Assembly: GCA_002724925.1 (NCBI GenBank)
Contig: PBQA01000030.1
Span: 1-64,000, forward strand
DNA length: 64,000 nucleotides
Direction: 5' to 3'
Source of the DNA: Oceanospirillaceae bacterium
GTDB lineage: Bacteria > Pseudomonadota > Gammaproteobacteria > Pseudomonadales > Oceanobacteraceae
A model generated the notes under the pieces. The model ran no database searches and had not been told where the DNA came from. It saw only the letters and a list, made by a program, of their open reading frames with translations. Below are positions 7,798 to 16,990 of the stretch, in pieces. How positions within the stretch are numbered: position 1 is the first letter of the stretch; each line of letters starts with the position of its first letter. Made by a program: the position numbers and the translations under genes.

Positions 7798-9030
7798 TCA
7801 GGACTCAAACGTCGCCAATGGCTGAGGGCGTGACAATAAATATCCCTGTCCGAATCCGATAGAGAGCGTCTGCAGCTCAGCTAATTCAGCCTCTGTTTCG
7901 ATCCCCTCGGCGACAACCTTATACCCTTGCACCTCGGCAAACCCTCTCAGCGCAGCGACCAGAGATTGCTTATCTCTGTCTTGATCAATATCGCGGATCA
8001 GGCTCATATCCAGCTTCAACATATCCGGGCTGAGCAAAAGAATGTGACGCATACTCGCATATCCTGCACCAGCATCGTCAATGGCCAGACGCATCCCCGC
8101 ATCACGCAGAGGCTTTAAGCGCGCATTGAGAACATCATAGTCAGGAATTTCTTCATGCTCAGTGAGCTCCAGAACAATACGCCTGGCTTCTTCCGGCGTA
8201 TAAATTCCAGAGATATCGCACTGTAAGAGGAAAGCAGGCGTGACGTTAATTGAAACATAGGCATTCGCTGGCAGCCTTGCTAACGCTTCCTTAGATTTCT
8301 CAACGACTCTCAAACCAATCGCAGACGACAAGCCAAGACGGTCTGCATCGATAAATAACTGAGCAGGTGACAGATCCAGGTCGGTTGACAGCCTTGCCAG
8401 AAGTTCAAACCCCTGCACTGAGCGGTCTGTAAGCGCACAGATGGGCTGAGCATGCAGAAGCAACTCATCACGTTCAAGGATATCAAGAATAACCTCCTGA
8501 CGCTGACGGTTTTCTTCACTGCCTTTTCGGGCGTCCTCAATCAAGGCTGCAATCACATCAGCGAAAACCCGCACCAGCATAAGACTGCGGTTGTTGAGTT
8601 TCGGTTTTACCTGACGACTGAAAATACAGAAGGTGCCAAACGTATGCCCATCAGAAAGCACCACAGGGACGCTAACATGAGACTTTACCGGGATAGTTGT
8701 GAACTCAGGTACTAAATCTGTCTCGCCGCTGGATTCGGTATCCGGAACCAATTGCTTCAGGCGGCCATCAGCGATCATTTCACAGAAACTATCTTTTAGT
8801 GGGCCACAGCTGTCCTCAGACACCAGGTTGGCATCACTGGCGCAGTCGACGAAACGGAATACGCGCTGATCCTGACTGAACTCGGACAAAAAACCCACAT
8901 CCATATCAAGCCGGTCCCGAACGGAACGTATCAGGCTGGAGATGGCTGTTTTTAGTGTTTCCGGGCTTTTGGGAGCAGGTTCATTGATCACCTCTGCGAG
9001 CTGTCTCGCGACATCCGGGCGCTTTTCCAT
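7798..9030 (-). CDS. GAF-EAL cyclic-di-GMP phosphodiesterase (probably active)
   Basis: A 410-residue soluble protein with an N-terminal GAF sensor domain (about residues 20-170, containing SHVSVPVVLSDGHTFGTFC) and a C-terminal EAL domain (about 180-405). All catalytic positions of the EAL family are recognisable: the glutamate of FELLARL, the asparagine of SINVTPAF, the glutamate of LELTEHEE, the aspartate pair of IDDAGAGYAS, the lysine of MLKLDMSLI, VAEGIET, and the glutamine of GFGQGYLLSRP. It should therefore hydrolyse c-di-GMP under control of a GAF ligand that cannot be read from sequence. A diverged paralogue lies 243 bp upstream on the same strand. Confidence 0.9.
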   Translation of the reverse strand: MEKRPDVARQLAEVINEPAPKSPETLKTAISSLIRSVRDRLDMDVGFLSEFSQDQRVFRFVDCASDANLVSEDSCGPLKDSFCEMIADGRLKQLVPDTESSGETDLVPEFTTIPVKSHVSVPVVLSDGHTFGTFCIFSRQVKPKLNNRSLMLVRVFADVIAALIEDARKGSEENRQRQEVILDILERDELLLHAQPICALTDRSVQGFELLARLSTDLDLSPAQLFIDADRLGLSSAIGLRVVEKSKEALARLPANAYVSINVTPAFLLQCDISGIYTPEEARRIVLELTEHEEIPDYDVLNARLKPLRDAGMRLAIDDAGAGYASMRHILLLSPDMLKLDMSLIRDIDQDRDKQSLVAALRGFAEVQGYKVVAEGIETEAELAELQTLSIGFGQGYLLSRPQPLATFES

Positions 9031-9273
9031 TCAGTAATACCTTCAAACTTTTCACCATGGAACTATAGCACTCTGTCGGAATTAAACATGTCTCACAAGG
9101 CAACTCTTGGCGGCATTTTCCACTCAGGTCAAATATAAGGCATTAGTGTGAAATATTCTTGCAGAGACGAAGCGGATTGTGTGGAAAATGCAGATAAATA
9201 TCGCAGTTACTGCACCAATACTCACCGGAAAGCTAACCAGAAAAGACAAAATACGCCATTTGAAAATATAATC

Positions 9274-10536
9274 TCAAATAGACGTACGGGTGCAAGCCCC
9301 AGGCAGAGAGCAACGGAACGAACGATCATACTGCCCAACCGATATTCCAGAGTGAAGGAGGTACTCCTCATCCCACTTATTCGAAATTCCGTCAGCTACT
9401 AACGTGCAACCCTGTGCCCTTGAAAAAATCAGCAACGCCTGCAACATGGCCTGCTGACCGCGGTCAGAAGCGATACCACAGGTGAGGCCAGCATCCAGCT
9501 TCACGAACTCAGGTTGCAGCTGCAATATATGTTGCATGGAGGCGAATCCGGCCCCGGCATTATCAATCGACAAGCGTATGCCAGATGTCCGTATAGGTTG
9601 AAGAATCCTCTTGAGATCATGATAACTCGAAACGCGATCGTGCTCTGATATCTCGAAAACGACACGCTTGCACATGTCTTTATTCAACCACTCCAGAAAA
9701 TCGAACTCTGCCAGAAGCTGCGGCGTAATATTTATCGCTACGAAATGTTCATCAGGTGTTGTCGATAATGTTGAAATCACCCGCTCGATTAAATTAACAC
9801 CGATTAAATTCGCCAGACCTAAGCGAATCACCTCATGCATTAGCAGCACAGGGCTTGCGATAGTCTCAGTCGCTTGAGTCAGTGTGGGCATCAATTCGAC
9901 GCCCAACTGCTTGCCTGTGTTTAAATTAATCAACGCCGCAGGCGCATATTTCAACCTGCCCTCTGTCAGTAGTTCCGTTACTTCGATTTTCTTCTTCGCA
10001 CAATAATGTGACTCGTACTGAGGCAGAGCACTCACCTCTTCGATCAATGCCGATGCCACATCCGCAAATACACGACACATAGCCAGACTTCGATGATTGA
10101 GCTCAGGGATGGCATAACGACTGAAGACACAAAAGGTCCCAAAAACAGTGCCATCAGAAAATACAATCGGAACGCTGATATGAGCCCCAACAGGCACCAG
10201 TTTCACAGCGGTGAGATCATTGGCACCGGCAACCGTTTGAGCATTTGCGATCAACTGCGAAGCCCGGCCATCGACAACGCGCTGGCACAGACTTTCACCC
10301 CGGTACTCTGATCCGCCAGACTGGACAATGTTGACCCCGGGCGCCGAGTCAACCAAGTAAAAAGTGCGCATATCACCATCAAAACGGGATATGAACCCAA
10401 CCTCCATCCTCAGCTTCGTGCGGGCAGCATAAAGCAAGCCCAGCAAGGTTTGCTCTAGCGGCTTGTGCCCTGCCAGCACAGCGACAGGGTCGAAGGCCAA
10501 AGCCAGCTGGTCGAGAGCATCGGAATAATCAGACAT
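9274..10536 (-). CDS. GAF-EAL protein with degenerate catalytic site
   Basis: This 420-residue paralogue of the preceding gene keeps the GAF core (AHISVPIVFSDGTVFGTFC) and much of the EAL fold, but key positions have changed. The paired aspartates IDDAG have become IDNAG, the VAEGIET motif has become VADGISN, and the C-terminal GQGY-L-SRP stretch is replaced by an unrelated tail (GQYDRSFRCSLPG) that could come from a frameshift. The signature E, the N of AINITPQLL, the E of EISEHD and the K of FVKLD remain. It is likely to bind c-di-GMP or a partner protein without hydrolysis, as other degenerate EAL proteins do. Expression would depend on its own promoter, not seen. Confidence 0.85.
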   Translation of the reverse strand: MSDYSDALDQLALAFDPVAVLAGHKPLEQTLLGLLYAARTKLRMEVGFISRFDGDMRTFYLVDSAPGVNIVQSGGSEYRGESLCQRVVDGRASQLIANAQTVAGANDLTAVKLVPVGAHISVPIVFSDGTVFGTFCVFSRYAIPELNHRSLAMCRVFADVASALIEEVSALPQYESHYCAKKKIEVTELLTEGRLKYAPAALINLNTGKQLGVELMPTLTQATETIASPVLLMHEVIRLGLANLIGVNLIERVISTLSTTPDEHFVAINITPQLLAEFDFLEWLNKDMCKRVVFEISEHDRVSSYHDLKRILQPIRTSGIRLSIDNAGAGFASMQHILQLQPEFVKLDAGLTCGIASDRGQQAMLQALLIFSRAQGCTLVADGISNKWDEEYLLHSGISVGQYDRSFRCSLPGACTRTSI

Positions 10537-10625
10537 ACAAAAGGCCCGAAAGGAAAACCCCTACAGTATATGCCGGAATTCCGAAATGTGTTTCCGCGCT
10601 GCCTAAGACCTTTTACCAATACACG

Positions 10626-11087
10626 CTACAGCCAACGTCTCACCCGTTGCGAGTAATCAAGGTACTCCTGCCCGAAGAGCTTCTGCAGTGCACGCTCTTC
10701 AGGGATGATCTGAAAGCGAGTGATGTATCCCACAAATAACACGGGGCCAACAAATGCCAGCGGGGTTTGTAGCCAAACAGCGAGTGCAGTCAGCAGAAGA
10801 GCCATCCCCAGATACATCGGATTACGGGTGAATCGATAAACCCCGCCTGTGACCAACGCTGATGCGTTTTCGATTTTTACTGGGTTGATTGTGGTCTTAC
10901 TGCGGATAAACGAGAGAAGTCCACCGGAATCCAGAAACAGCCCCAACAATACAAGCAGCCCAGTGATAGCCTGCGCGGTGAATCCCCACCAATTGATTGC
11001 CACAGTCTGTGTACTGATTCCCCACATGAGTAACCCACAAAGCGCACCAACCACAGGTGGCGGTATTTTATGTTCTAACCAGCTCAT
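10626..11087 (-). CDS. Membrane methyltransferase of the isoprenylcysteine/phospholipid methyltransferase type
   Basis: A 153-residue protein with about four hydrophobic segments and the signature of the ICMT/PEMT fold near its C-terminus: GGVYRFTRNPMYLGM, followed by PEERALQKLFGQEYLDY. These bind S-adenosylmethionine in characterised relatives. The bacterial members are mostly of unknown substrate, possibly lipids or small thiols. It stands alone between the GAF-EAL gene and the fba terminator. Confidence 0.8.
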   Translation of the reverse strand: MSWLEHKIPPPVVGALCGLLMWGISTQTVAINWWGFTAQAITGLLVLLGLFLDSGGLLSFIRSKTTINPVKIENASALVTGGVYRFTRNPMYLGMALLLTALAVWLQTPLAFVGPVLFVGYITRFQIIPEERALQKLFGQEYLDYSQRVRRWL

Positions 11088-11135
11088 ATCATTCCTTCTC
11101 AGTTATATTTAGATAATGCAGGAATAACAGACAAG

Positions 11136-11160
11136 AAAAAAGGCGCCGAAGCGCCTTTTT
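11136..11160 (-). terminator. Rho-independent terminator of fba
   Basis: The stem GGCGC-TTCG-GCGCC is flanked by A and T runs on both sides, so it can work in either direction. It sits 22 bp after the fba stop and upstream of the methyltransferase gene. Confidence 0.9.
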
Positions 11161-11182
11161 AACTACCAGCAAGATCGACAGA

Positions 11183-12247
11183 TCAGCTGATTTTTGGATC
11201 AAGAGCACCGCTCTGGTACTTCTCGAACATATCGTCGAGAGAGATCGCTTTGATCTTAGAGGCGTTGCCCGCCGTACCGAACGCTTCATAACGAGCGATA
11301 CAAATATCCTTCATCGCAGTGACAGACTCTTTGAAGTACTTACGCGGATCAAACTCAGCTGGGTTCGCTGCCAGGAAGCGACGAATCGCACCGGTAGATG
11401 CCAGACGCAAGTCAGTATCGATGTTTACTTTGCGCACGCCGTACTTGATGCCCTCAACGATCTGCTCAACCGGCACACCGTAAGTTTCAGGGATTTCACC
11501 ACCGAACTCGTTGATGATTGCCAGCCACTCCTGAGGTACAGAAGACGAACCGTGCATTACCAGGTGAGTATCCGGGATACGCTTATGGATCTCTTTGATA
11601 CGGTCGATGGCAAGAATGTCGTCTGTAGGCGGACGAGTAAACTTGTACGCGCCATGTGAGGTACCACAAGCAATCGCCAGGGCATCTACCTGAGTCTTGC
11701 GCACGAAGTCAGCCGCTTCTTCAGGGTCGGTCAACATCTGATCGTGAGACAGGGTGCCTTCTGCACCAATACCGTCTTCTTCACCCGCCTGACCGGTTTC
11801 AAGAGAACCCAGACAACCCAACTCACCTTCTACCGACACACCACAGGCGTGCGCCATTTCAACGGTGCGACGAGTCACATCAACGTTGTACTCATAGTCG
11901 GTCGGGGTTTTGCCGTCTTCGCCCAGAGAGCCATCCATCATCACCGAACTGAAGCCAAGCTGGATAGAACGCTGACATACCGCCGGAGACGTACCGTGAT
12001 CCTGGTGCATGCACACCGGGATATGCGGAAATTCTTCGATGGCAGCCAGAATCAGGTGACGCAGAAACGGCGCACCCGCGTACTTACGAGCACCTGCAGA
12101 AGCCTGCACGATCACAGGAGAATCCGTTTTGTCTGCCGCTTCCATGATGGCGCGCATCTGTTCGAGGTTGTTTACGTTGAACGCTGGTACGCCGTAGCCG
12201 AACTCGGCTGCGTGGTCCAGCATCTGACGCATGCTGATCAATGCCAT
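11183..12247 (-). CDS. fba: Fructose-bisphosphate aldolase, class II
   Basis: A 354-residue class II, Zn-dependent aldolase that cleaves fructose-1,6-bisphosphate in glycolysis and makes it in gluconeogenesis. The zinc and catalytic motifs are visible: [25 protein letters not shown], and [12 protein letters not shown]. The length and motifs point to the CbbA-like subgroup (Calvin-cycle type), used for central metabolism in pseudomonads and relatives. It is separated from upstream pgk by the small lipoprotein gene and a terminator at 12366-12392, so it is probably transcribed partly from its own promoter. Confidence 0.95.
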   Translation of the reverse strand: MALISMRQMLDHAAEFGYGVPAFNVNNLEQMRAIMEAADKTDSPVIVQASAGARKYAGAPFLRHLILAAIEEFPHIPVCMHQDHGTSPAVCQRSIQLGFSSVMMDGSLGEDGKTPTDYEYNVDVTRRTVEMAHACGVSVEGELGCLGSLETGQAGEEDGIGAEGTLSHDQMLTDPEEAADFVRKTQVDALAIACGTSHGAYKFTRPPTDDILAIDRIKEIHKRIPDTHLVMHGSSSVPQEWLAIINEFGGEIPETYGVPVEQIVEGIKYGVRKVNIDTDLRLASTGAIRRFLAANPAEFDPRKYFKESVTAMKDICIARYEAFGTAGNASKIKAISLDDMFEKYQSGALDPKIS

Positions 12248-12365
12248 GTGAATACCTTCAATGGGTCTATAAAATGGGGACTAAAAAATATCCGGGTATT
12301 CTAGCGATTAAAGGGAGGGATAGAAACCTCAAGGGGAGAATGTCGGGCGGCAAGGTGGTCAATAC

Positions 12366-12392
12366 AAAAAAACCCAGCATTGCTGGGGTTTA
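12366..12392 (-). terminator. Terminator after the pgk-lipoprotein pair
   Basis: On the minus strand AACCCCAGC-AAT-GCTGGGTT is followed by a T run. It separates pgk and the small lipoprotein gene from fba. Confidence 0.8.
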
Positions 12393-12438
12393 AATGGAGA
12401 CAATCTTTCTAAGCTAAACCTTTTCTTTCGGCTAACGC

Positions 12439-12606
12439 CTAGTAGAACGGTGCTTGCGGTTGAGGCTGGTGATTCCTCGGCACGCCCATCGTCTCAAAAT
12501 GTCTGTTCTGCTGATCCACCGATTGCTGGACCGCAGAATCTGCGTCAATTGTGTGCTGTGCGCAAGCTGTAAGCAGGCACACAGCACTCAACAAGAGCGT
12601 TTTCAC
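12439..12606 (-). CDS. Small predicted lipoprotein translationally coupled to pgk
   Basis: A 55-residue reading frame starts with a GTG that overlaps the pgk stop codon (GTGA), with GGAAGAG about 8 nt upstream inside pgk. The protein begins [17 protein letters not shown]: a basic residue, a hydrophobic stretch and the lipobox LTAC, so the mature form would be a lipid-anchored peptide of about 41 residues, rich in Q, P and H (ending [11 protein letters not shown]). A terminator follows. Residues after the +1 cysteine are A-Q, not aspartate, which favours the outer membrane by the enterobacterial rule. No family is recognised. The coupling, lipobox and terminator make it a probable real gene. 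Confidence 0.75.
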   Translation of the reverse strand: MKTLLLSAVCLLTACAQHTIDADSAVQQSVDQQNRHFETMGVPRNHQPQPQAPFY

Positions 12607-13763
12607 TTCGCACGCTCTTCCAGAATCGCAACCGCTGGCAGTACTTTGCCTTCTACGAATTCAAGGAATGCACCGCCACCGGTAGAGATGTAAGACACCT
12701 GCTCTGCGATGTTGTACTTATCTACGGCTGCCAGGGTGTCACCGCCACCTGCGATGGAGAAAGAATCAGACGCAGCGATCGCCAGTGACAGTGCTTTGGT
12801 GCCTTCGCCGAACTGATCGAATTCGAACACACCGACCGGGCCATTCCAGATGATGGTTTTGGCTTCTTTCAGTTGCTCGGCCAGTGCTTTGGCTGAATCC
12901 GGGCCGATGTCGAAGATCATGTCGTCGGCTTCTACTTCATCTGCAGACTTCAGAGTCGCCACGGCAGTTTCAGAGAATTCTTTACCGCACACTACGTCGG
13001 TTGGTACTGGGATAGACACTTTTTCCATCAGCTTTTTCGCCGCTGGAATCAGGTCTTCTTCGTACAGTGACTTACCAACAGGCTTGCCTGCTGCCGCTAA
13101 GAAAGTGTTAGCGATACCACCACCCACGATGATCTGGTCACAGATGTCAGACAGGCTTTCGAGTACTTCAAGCTTGGTCGACACTTTAGAACCACCCACG
13201 ATGGCGACCAGCGGACGTGCTGGCTTATCAAGTGCTTTGCCGAGTGCGTCGAGCTCTGCCGCCAGCAGAGGACCTGCACAGGCAACCGGTGCGAACTTAG
13301 CCACACCGTGAGTTGACGCCTGAGCACGGTGCGCGGTACCGAAGGCGTCCATGACGAAGATGTCGCACAGTTCGGCGTAGGCTTTGGCCAGTTCATCTTC
13401 GTCCTTCTTTTCGCCTTTGTTAAAGCGCACGTTGTCGAGCAGTGCCAGTTCACCGTCGGCCAGTTCGATACCAGCGCGGAAGTCTTTAACAACGTTTACG
13501 TCGCGGCCCAGCAGGCCAGCGAGGTGATCAGCCACAGGCTGCATGGAGAACTCTTCGGCGTATTCGCCTTCGGTCGGACGACCGAGGTGAGACATCACAA
13601 TGACTTTGGCACCGGCTTCAAGCGCGTGCTGAATGGTTGGCAGTGACGCGCGGATACGCACATCAGAAGTCACCTTGCCGTCTTTTACCGGCACGTTCAG
13701 GTCTTCGCGGATCAGAACCCGTTTTCCTTTCAGGTCCAGGTCGGTCATTTTCAAAACAGTCAT
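12603..13763 (-). CDS. pgk: Phosphoglycerate kinase
   Basis: A 386-residue monomeric kinase that transfers phosphate between 1,3-bisphosphoglycerate and ADP. Family motifs are visible: [15 protein letters not shown] at the N-terminus, SHLGRPTEG, the nucleotide site [16 protein letters not shown], and the C-terminal [12 protein letters not shown] with [11 protein letters not shown] place the start at the second ATG (13763), which has GGGA at a suitable distance; the ATG at 13769 lies too close to it. The gene shares a message with the small lipoprotein gene. A probable extended -10 promoter is at 13972-13980, giving a leader of about 200 nt. Confidence 0.96.
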   Translation of the reverse strand: MTVLKMTDLDLKGKRVLIREDLNVPVKDGKVTSDVRIRASLPTIQHALEAGAKVIVMSHLGRPTEGEYAEEFSMQPVADHLAGLLGRDVNVVKDFRAGIELADGELALLDNVRFNKGEKKDEDELAKAYAELCDIFVMDAFGTAHRAQASTHGVAKFAPVACAGPLLAAELDALGKALDKPARPLVAIVGGSKVSTKLEVLESLSDICDQIIVGGGIANTFLAAAGKPVGKSLYEEDLIPAAKKLMEKVSIPVPTDVVCGKEFSETAVATLKSADEVEADDMIFDIGPDSAKALAEQLKEAKTIIWNGPVGVFEFDQFGEGTKALSLAIAASDSFSIAGGGDTLAAVDKYNIAEQVSYISTGGGAFLEFVEGKVLPAVAILEERAK

Positions 13764-14110
13764 AGTCATGTCCCAGATAATGGAGTCTTTTAAATTCTTC
13801 AGCGTGATAGTGCATAGCCATGCTGAGACGCGGTGGATACATCCCTGTACGCTCGGCTGTCGCGTCCATGCGACAGACGCTCAGCCTGACTCCGCACTAC
13901 CCCACTTCAAACAGACACCGCGCGGCGGTCAAAGCGGAGCGATGCCAATAAGTTGGTTAGAAATCGCGCGGAGTATACCAGCATGAACAGTGCGTTTCAT
14001 CGGCCCACACATGACAATCACCGCCCAGAACTGACCTTTACCTTGTTTACCTCGGTAAGTGCCGATAGCCTGCTTAGCCTTCCATGTAATTACGGTTCAA
14101 AGGCTTTCTG
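13764..14110. other. Intergenic region between pgk and the ABC exporter gene
   Basis: This gap of about 350 bp holds the probable pgk promoter and leader. On the minus strand an extended -10 (TGGTATACT, 13972-13980) is seen without a good -35. The leader contains a perfect hairpin CTGTCGC-N6-GCGACAG (13857-13876). No convincing promoter for the plus-strand exporter gene and no further reading frame were found. Confidence 0.5.
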
Positions 14111-15850
14111 ATGCTGTGCTGGCTCTGGCAATTTATCCGCCCTTACAAACTGCGTTTAACCATTGCAGTGATCGCGCTGGTGACTACGGCAGGCCTGACG
14201 CTCAGCCTTGGTCAGGGCGTGCGTCTGATGATCGATCAGGGGTTCGCGGCCAGTTCAGTCGAAGGCCTGAAAGACGCGGTGATCTTTTTCGCCATATTGG
14301 TGGTTGCAGTATCCGTCGGGGCTTACTTCCGGTTTTATATGGTCTCGTGGCTGGGTGAGCGGGTAGTCGCTGATATCCGTAAAACGCTCTACCGACACTT
14401 AGTCACACTGCCTCCCTCCTTCTTCGAGGATAATCTTTCCGGCGAAATCCAGAGCCGGATCACTACAGACACCACCCTTCTGCAAACTGTAATTGGCTCG
14501 TCGTTTTCCTTTGCTCTGCGTAATGCCCTCACGTTCGTGGGCGGCATTACCCTGATGTTTATCACCAACCTCAAACTCAGCCTGATCGTTTTAGTGGCGG
14601 TGCCTCTGGTGGTATTTCCCATGGTGTTTTTCGGTCGAAAAGTGAAAAAACTCTCACGCGAAAGCCAGGACAAAGTCGCCAGCGTCGGCGCCTGGGCAGG
14701 CGAAAGTCTGCAACACATCAAAGTCGTGCAGGCCTTTACCCGTGAAGACAGTGTGAATAAACAATTTGGCGACGCGGCGGAATCTGCCTTTGATGTCGCC
14801 TTACTGCGGATTAAACAGCGCGCCCTGATGATTGCTCTGGTTATGGTTCTCGTGATGGGGTCCGTTGCGGGCATGCTGTATGTCGGTGGTCACGATGTGA
14901 TTACCGGCAGTCTCAGTGGCGGCGATCTGGCCGCCTTTGTGTTTTACGCCATCATGGTCGGCGGCTCGCTGGCCGCGGTGACCGAAGTCTACGGAGAAGT
15001 TCAACGCGCGGCGGGCGCAGCAGAGCGTATTCGTGAACTGATGGCTGCGGAGTCTGATATACGATCACCCGCCGACAATGTGACTCCTGCCGTAAAGCAC
15101 AGCGAGACTCAGATTGCATTTCAAGAGGTCAGTTACCACTACCCTTCGCGGCAAGACAAAGCAGCCTTAACAGAACTCAATCTCGAGGTACGCGCTGGCG
15201 AGCGCATTGCCTTGGTCGGGCCATCCGGGGCAGGCAAATCCACCCTGTTCGATATGCTGCTGCGCTTTCGTGATCCGCAACATGGGCAAATTCTGGTGGA
15301 AGGCACACCATTACCTGAATGGCAGTTACAGAGCCTGCGCAGCCAGTTTGCTCTGGTGCCTCAACAGCCGGTGCTGTTCAGCACTAACGTGCTGGAAAAC
15401 CTGCGCTACGGCCGACCTGACGCCTCCGATGCGGATATTCTCGCTGCCGCCAAAGCGGCGCATGCCGATGAATTTATTCAGCAGCTGCCGGAACAATACG
15501 AGTCGTATCTGGGAGAAGGCGGCGTGAAACTATCGGGTGGTCAGAAGCAACGCTTGGCCATCGCCCGAGCGATTCTGCACGATCCGAAAATCCTTCTGCT
15601 TGATGAAGCCACCAGCGCCTTAGACGCCCAGAGCGAATACCTTGTGCAACAGGCGTTAGATAAACTGATGCAGAACCGCACCAGCTTTGTGATCGCGCAT
15701 CGTCTGTCGACCATCAAACACGTCGACCGCATCGTTGTGATGGACCAGGGGCGTATAGTGGCTGTCGGCACGCACGATGAACTGCTTGAACGCTCGCCCT
15801 TGTATAAGCGGTTGGCCGAGTTACAGTTTGGGGAAGAGAAAAGCGCTTAA
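14111..15850 (+). CDS. ABC exporter half-transporter (MsbA/LmrA-like)
   Basis: A 579-residue fusion of a six-helix membrane domain (about residues 1-310) and an ATPase domain. The ATPase shows Walker A GPSGAGKST (about residue 370), the signature KLSGGQKQR, Walker B ILLLDEATSALD and the switch histidine in IAHRLST. It should work as a homodimer exporting a hydrophobic substrate; lipid, peptide or drug cannot be told apart from sequence. AAAGG precedes the ATG. It lies on the opposite strand from its glycolytic neighbours, and its stop is adjacent to that of convergent epd with no gap. MsbA itself is usually linked to lpxK, which is not here. Confidence 0.9.
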   Translation: MLCWLWQFIRPYKLRLTIAVIALVTTAGLTLSLGQGVRLMIDQGFAASSVEGLKDAVIFFAILVVAVSVGAYFRFYMVSWLGERVVADIRKTLYRHLVTLPPSFFEDNLSGEIQSRITTDTTLLQTVIGSSFSFALRNALTFVGGITLMFITNLKLSLIVLVAVPLVVFPMVFFGRKVKKLSRESQDKVASVGAWAGESLQHIKVVQAFTREDSVNKQFGDAAESAFDVALLRIKQRALMIALVMVLVMGSVAGMLYVGGHDVITGSLSGGDLAAFVFYAIMVGGSLAAVTEVYGEVQRAAGAAERIRELMAAESDIRSPADNVTPAVKHSETQIAFQEVSYHYPSRQDKAALTELNLEVRAGERIALVGPSGAGKSTLFDMLLRFRDPQHGQILVEGTPLPEWQLQSLRSQFALVPQQPVLFSTNVLENLRYGRPDASDADILAAAKAAHADEFIQQLPEQYESYLGEGGVKLSGGQKQRLAIARAILHDPKILLLDEATSALDAQSEYLVQQALDKLMQNRTSFVIAHRLSTIKHVDRIVVMDQGRIVAVGTHDELLERSPLYKRLAELQFGEEKSA

Positions 15851-16870
15851 TCAGGCCTTGATCACAATCATCTCACTGGCCGTATCCAACATACGGTTAG
15901 CAAAGCCCCACTCGTTATCAAACCAGACCAACAGTTTGAGCAAGCGTCCGCCGCTGACCCGGGTCTGAGTCGCATCCACAATGGCGGAACGCGGATCATG
16001 ATTAAAATCGATAGAGGCGTGGGCTTCGCGGGTCAGGCCAAGAATCCCGTCGAAACTCTGGTTAGCCGCCGTTGCCAGTAACTGATTCACCGCTTCGGTA
16101 TCTGTCGCTTTGTTGAGTTGCAACGTGATATCCAACGCCGAGACATTGATGGTAGGCACACGCACGTGCAGGCTCTCTATTTTGCCGGCCAGTTGCGGCA
16201 TCAGGCGCTCGATCCCCGCGGGTAACCCGGTATCGACAGGAATAATGCTCTGCACAGATGATCGGGTACGACGCAGGTCTGAGTGGTAGGCATCAATCAC
16301 TGGCTGATCATTCATCGCGGAGTGGATGGTGGTCGTGACCCCGGCTTCAATGCCATAGGCCTGATCAATCAATGTCAGTACCGGAATCAGAGCATTGGTC
16401 GAGCAGGAACCGTTAGAAACAATGCGCTGATCCGCCGCCAGTGAGTCATGGTTGTGACCATAAATGATGGTGTTATCGACTGCGCTGTCTGCCGGGTTCG
16501 AAATCAGTACTTTCTTCGCACCGCGGCTGAGGTGCAGCTCGGCATCTTCGCGTGAGCGGATCTGGCCGCTGCATTCCAGTACCAGGTCCACGTCCAGCGC
16601 AGCCCAATCCAGTTCTGCCGGATCACTGATATGACGAACACAGATACGATCGCCGTTGACCATCAGGTGCTGCTGATCAGCGATGCTGACGGTGCCATTG
16701 AAGCGACCGTGCGTACTGTCGTAACGCAGCATGTAGCTCAGCGACTCAATGTCTGCCAGCTCGTTGATCGCGACCACTTCGATGTCCTGCCGGTAACCGT
16801 TTTCATAAAGCGCACGCAGCACACAGCGGCCGATACGTCCAAAACCGTTGATGGCGATACGGGTTGTCAT
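15851..16870 (-). CDS. epd: Erythrose-4-phosphate dehydrogenase
   Basis: A 339-residue GAPDH-family enzyme. It matches Epd, which oxidises D-erythrose 4-phosphate to 4-phosphoerythronate for pyridoxal phosphate synthesis, better than glycolytic GapA: note VVAINELAD, TTIHSAMNDQPVIDAYH, DLRRTR, DFNHDPRSAIVDATQTRVSG and VWFDNEWGFANRM. The NAD site is INGFGRIGR and the catalytic cysteine is in VSNGSCSTNAL. In many gammaproteobacteria epd, pgk and fba form one operon; here the ABC exporter lies between epd and pgk. Whether this enzyme also serves as GAPDH cannot be settled from sequence. Confidence 0.85.
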   Translation of the reverse strand: MTTRIAINGFGRIGRCVLRALYENGYRQDIEVVAINELADIESLSYMLRYDSTHGRFNGTVSIADQQHLMVNGDRICVRHISDPAELDWAALDVDLVLECSGQIRSREDAELHLSRGAKKVLISNPADSAVDNTIIYGHNHDSLAADQRIVSNGSCSTNALIPVLTLIDQAYGIEAGVTTTIHSAMNDQPVIDAYHSDLRRTRSSVQSIIPVDTGLPAGIERLMPQLAGKIESLHVRVPTINVSALDITLQLNKATDTEAVNQLLATAANQSFDGILGLTREAHASIDFNHDPRSAIVDATQTRVSGGRLLKLLVWFDNEWGFANRMLDTASEMIVIKA

Positions 16871-16990
16871 GGGTTTGTGCGCCTCATTACTGTCTCATGA
16901 TTGCCGGGCTTCTCAGAAGCTGGATACTATGCACTCTATTGTCGCGGAATTGGTCGCCGTAGGCAAAATGCACACACCGGAATACCCGAC

